Assembly (NCBI GenBank): GCA_038200435.1
Contig: JBBPXY010000001.1
Coordinates: forward strand, 1 to 14,338
Length of the DNA stretch: 14,338 nt
DNA from: JBBPXY01 sp038200435
GTDB taxonomy: Bacteria > Actinomycetota > Thermoleophilia > Solirubrobacterales > Solirubrobacteraceae
Direction: 5' to 3'
In this document: one piece after another, positions 13,673 through 14,338 of the stretch
Position numbering within the stretch: position 1 is the first letter of the stretch
Layout: every line of letters begins with the position of its first letter
The notes under the pieces: generated by a model
Seen by the model: the letters and a program-made list of their open reading frames with translations, nothing else
Databases searched by the model: none
Told to the model about the DNA's origin: nothing
Translations under genes and position numbers: made by a program

Positions 13673-13777
13673 CACAGCCGTCGGCCAGACCGACTCGTGG
13701 ACAGCTAGGGCCACATAGCGGCCTTTTCGGTCCACAGCTCACCGTCGACCGCGCCCGTGGACAGAAAAGGACACGGC
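13658..13777. repeat. Two 60-bp tandem units with four alternating half-sites
   Basis: Units 13658-13717 and 13718-13777 align without gaps. Each begins GCG, N, CCTTTTC, N, GTCCACAG and later has CGTGGACAG at the same offset. Four copies of a 16-bp half-site alternate in direction: GTCCTTTTCTGTCCAC at 13660-13675 (+), a degenerate copy at 13697-13712 (-), one at 13720-13735 (+), and one at 13757-13772 (-). The outermost two are exact reverse complements. Core centres are 29, 31 and 29 bp apart, close to three helical turns. The first unit also contains an inner GTCGG/CCGAC hairpin. The core resembles the actinobacterial DnaA box TTGTCCACA (CTGTCCACA matches 8 of 9). It could be a regulator array, a DnaA cluster or an intergenic palindromic element. 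Confidence 0.8.
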
Positions 13778-13858
13778 CGAGGCTCCTTGTTCTCACCCCT
13801 CCTAATCGGAAGCTAGGGACGGCGAAACCCGTCCGCCCGGGCGACTAGTTTCGGCCGG
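13778..13858 (+). promoter_or_regulatory. Spacer with hairpin and possible -10 before the coiled-coil gene
   Basis: GGACGG (13817-13822) and CCGTCC (13829-13834) form a 6-bp stem with a CGAAAC loop. TAGTTT at 13846-13851 fits TAnnnT and ends seven bases before the GTG at 13859. That spacing suits a leaderless message, and there is no Shine-Dalgarno. No -35 box is visible. The hairpin would overlap the upstream promoter region and might be an operator. Low certainty. Confidence 0.28.
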
Positions 13859-14338
13859 GTGAACCCTCCGCAGAGCATCCGTCCCGGCAACGGAGGCGAC
13901 GACGACCCGCCCAAGGTCGTCGACCGGGCCGATCTCGCCGAGCGCCGGACCCGCCGCGCCGAGCTCGGGGAGCAGATGCAGGCGCGTCGCGCCGCGGAGG
14001 CGGAGGCGCTCGTCGCCGAGCTCTCGAGTGAGGTGGCGCGACTGGAGGCGGAGGTCGAGCGCGCAGCCGCAGGCCCCGCCCGGAGCGAGGAGCGGCTTGC
14101 CGAGGCGCGCCGGGCTCTGCGCGCGGCCGAACAACGCGCCCACGCGGAGCGCCGCCGCCGGCTCGAGGCCACCGAAGAGGGCGCGGCGCGGCTGAACGAG
14201 GTTCGTGAGCGCGCTGCGCGCGAGCGCGCGCGCGCCGACGCGGGCCGCGAGGCTCTGCGGGACGCCCAGGAGGAGGGTGAGCGTCTGCGCCGCCGGGTGG
14301 CGGAGGCCGAGCAGGCCGTCGCCGCCGCGGCGGCGGCG
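13859..14338 (+). CDS. Coiled-coil protein, 5' part only
   Basis: An open frame runs to the window edge (160 codons seen) from GTG at 13859. An in-frame TAG at 13814 lies upstream, with no other start between them. After a polar, Pro/Gly/Asp-rich N-terminus (MNPPQSIRPGNGGDDDPP) the chain, from about residue 22, is an unbroken Arg/Glu/Ala-rich helix with heptad-like spacing (AELSSEVARLEAEVERA; EGERLRRRVAEAEQAV). It has no Cys, Phe, Tyr or Trp and a single Lys, so all basic charge is Arg. This is typical of long cytoplasmic coiled coils in GC-rich genomes. Third positions are almost all G/C, favouring this frame over the minus-strand frames. No family can be named; structural, DNA-binding or envelope-linked coiled coils are all possible. 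An internal ATG at 13976 is a less likely start. Confidence 0.65.
   Translation, partial: MNPPQSIRPGNGGDDDPPKVVDRADLAERRTRRAELGEQMQARRAAEAEALVAELSSEVARLEAEVERAAAGPARSEERLAEARRALRAAEQRAHAERRRRLEATEEGAARLNEVRERAARERARADAGREALRDAQEEGERLRRRVAEAEQAVAAAAAA

Noticed and set aside
13658..13777. CRISPR array
   Set aside because: There are only two units, they are tandem rather than repeat-spacer, and the half-sites alternate in direction. No cas genes are present.
13620..13858. Replication origin (oriC)
   Set aside because: DnaA-box-like cores are present, but there is no AT-rich unwinding region and none of the usual origin neighbours (dnaA, dnaN, rpmH, gyrB) are present.
1..14338. tRNA, rRNA, insertion sequence or prophage genes
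   Set aside because: No cloverleaf, rRNA-like stretch, transposase, integrase or terminal inverted repeat of an IS was seen on either strand.

Overview
This is a high-G+C bacterial chromosome segment (about 70 % by eye, strong C/G third-codon bias). All genes lie on the + strand and are packed tightly. The gene order is thrS-infC-rpmI-rplT-SpoU/TrmH methyltransferase-pheS-pheT-argC-argJ-argB-argD-argG. Together with the sequence character (the IF3 N-terminus, arginine-sensitive-type NAG kinase, a very GC-rich genome without clear -35 boxes) this suggests an actinobacterium, possibly a deep-branching lineage such as Thermoleophilia. That placement is inference from recall of gene order and composition, not a database result.

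Region 1 (1-3547) is a translation block: threonyl-tRNA synthetase, initiation factor IF3 with a long low-complexity tail, and ribosomal proteins L35 and L20. It closes with a textbook rho-independent terminator at 3576-3612. Region 2 (3617-7912) opens with a short repeat-bearing spacer. It then encodes a SpoU/TrmH-family RNA methyltransferase and the two phenylalanyl-tRNA synthetase subunits. A 24-bp near-perfect palindrome lies 51 bp before pheS. Region 3 (7905-13445) is an arginine cluster joined to pheT by an 8-nt overlap: argC, argJ, argB, argD and argG. ArgJ recycles the acetyl group, and together these enzymes cover N-acetylglutamate to ornithine plus argininosuccinate synthesis. argF, argR and argH are not in the window. 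Overlapping stop/start junctions make pheS-pheT-argC-argJ-argB-argD look like one transcription unit. argG starts without a Shine-Dalgarno sequence 11 bp after argD.

Region 4 (13456-14338) is less conventional: a 53-residue single-pass membrane protein, a 241-bp spacer, and the start of a coiled-coil gene cut off by the window edge. The spacer holds a hairpin and then two 60-bp tandem units. These units carry four alternating copies of a 16-bp half-site built on CTGTCCAC.

Most of the window is ordinary housekeeping DNA, and I see no defence, mobile or biosynthetic system. The features most worth a second look are the alternating repeat array at 13658-13777, the palindrome before pheS, the repeat-built IF3 tail, and the two unassigned genes at the right end. 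No stretch without a gene exceeds 300 bp.
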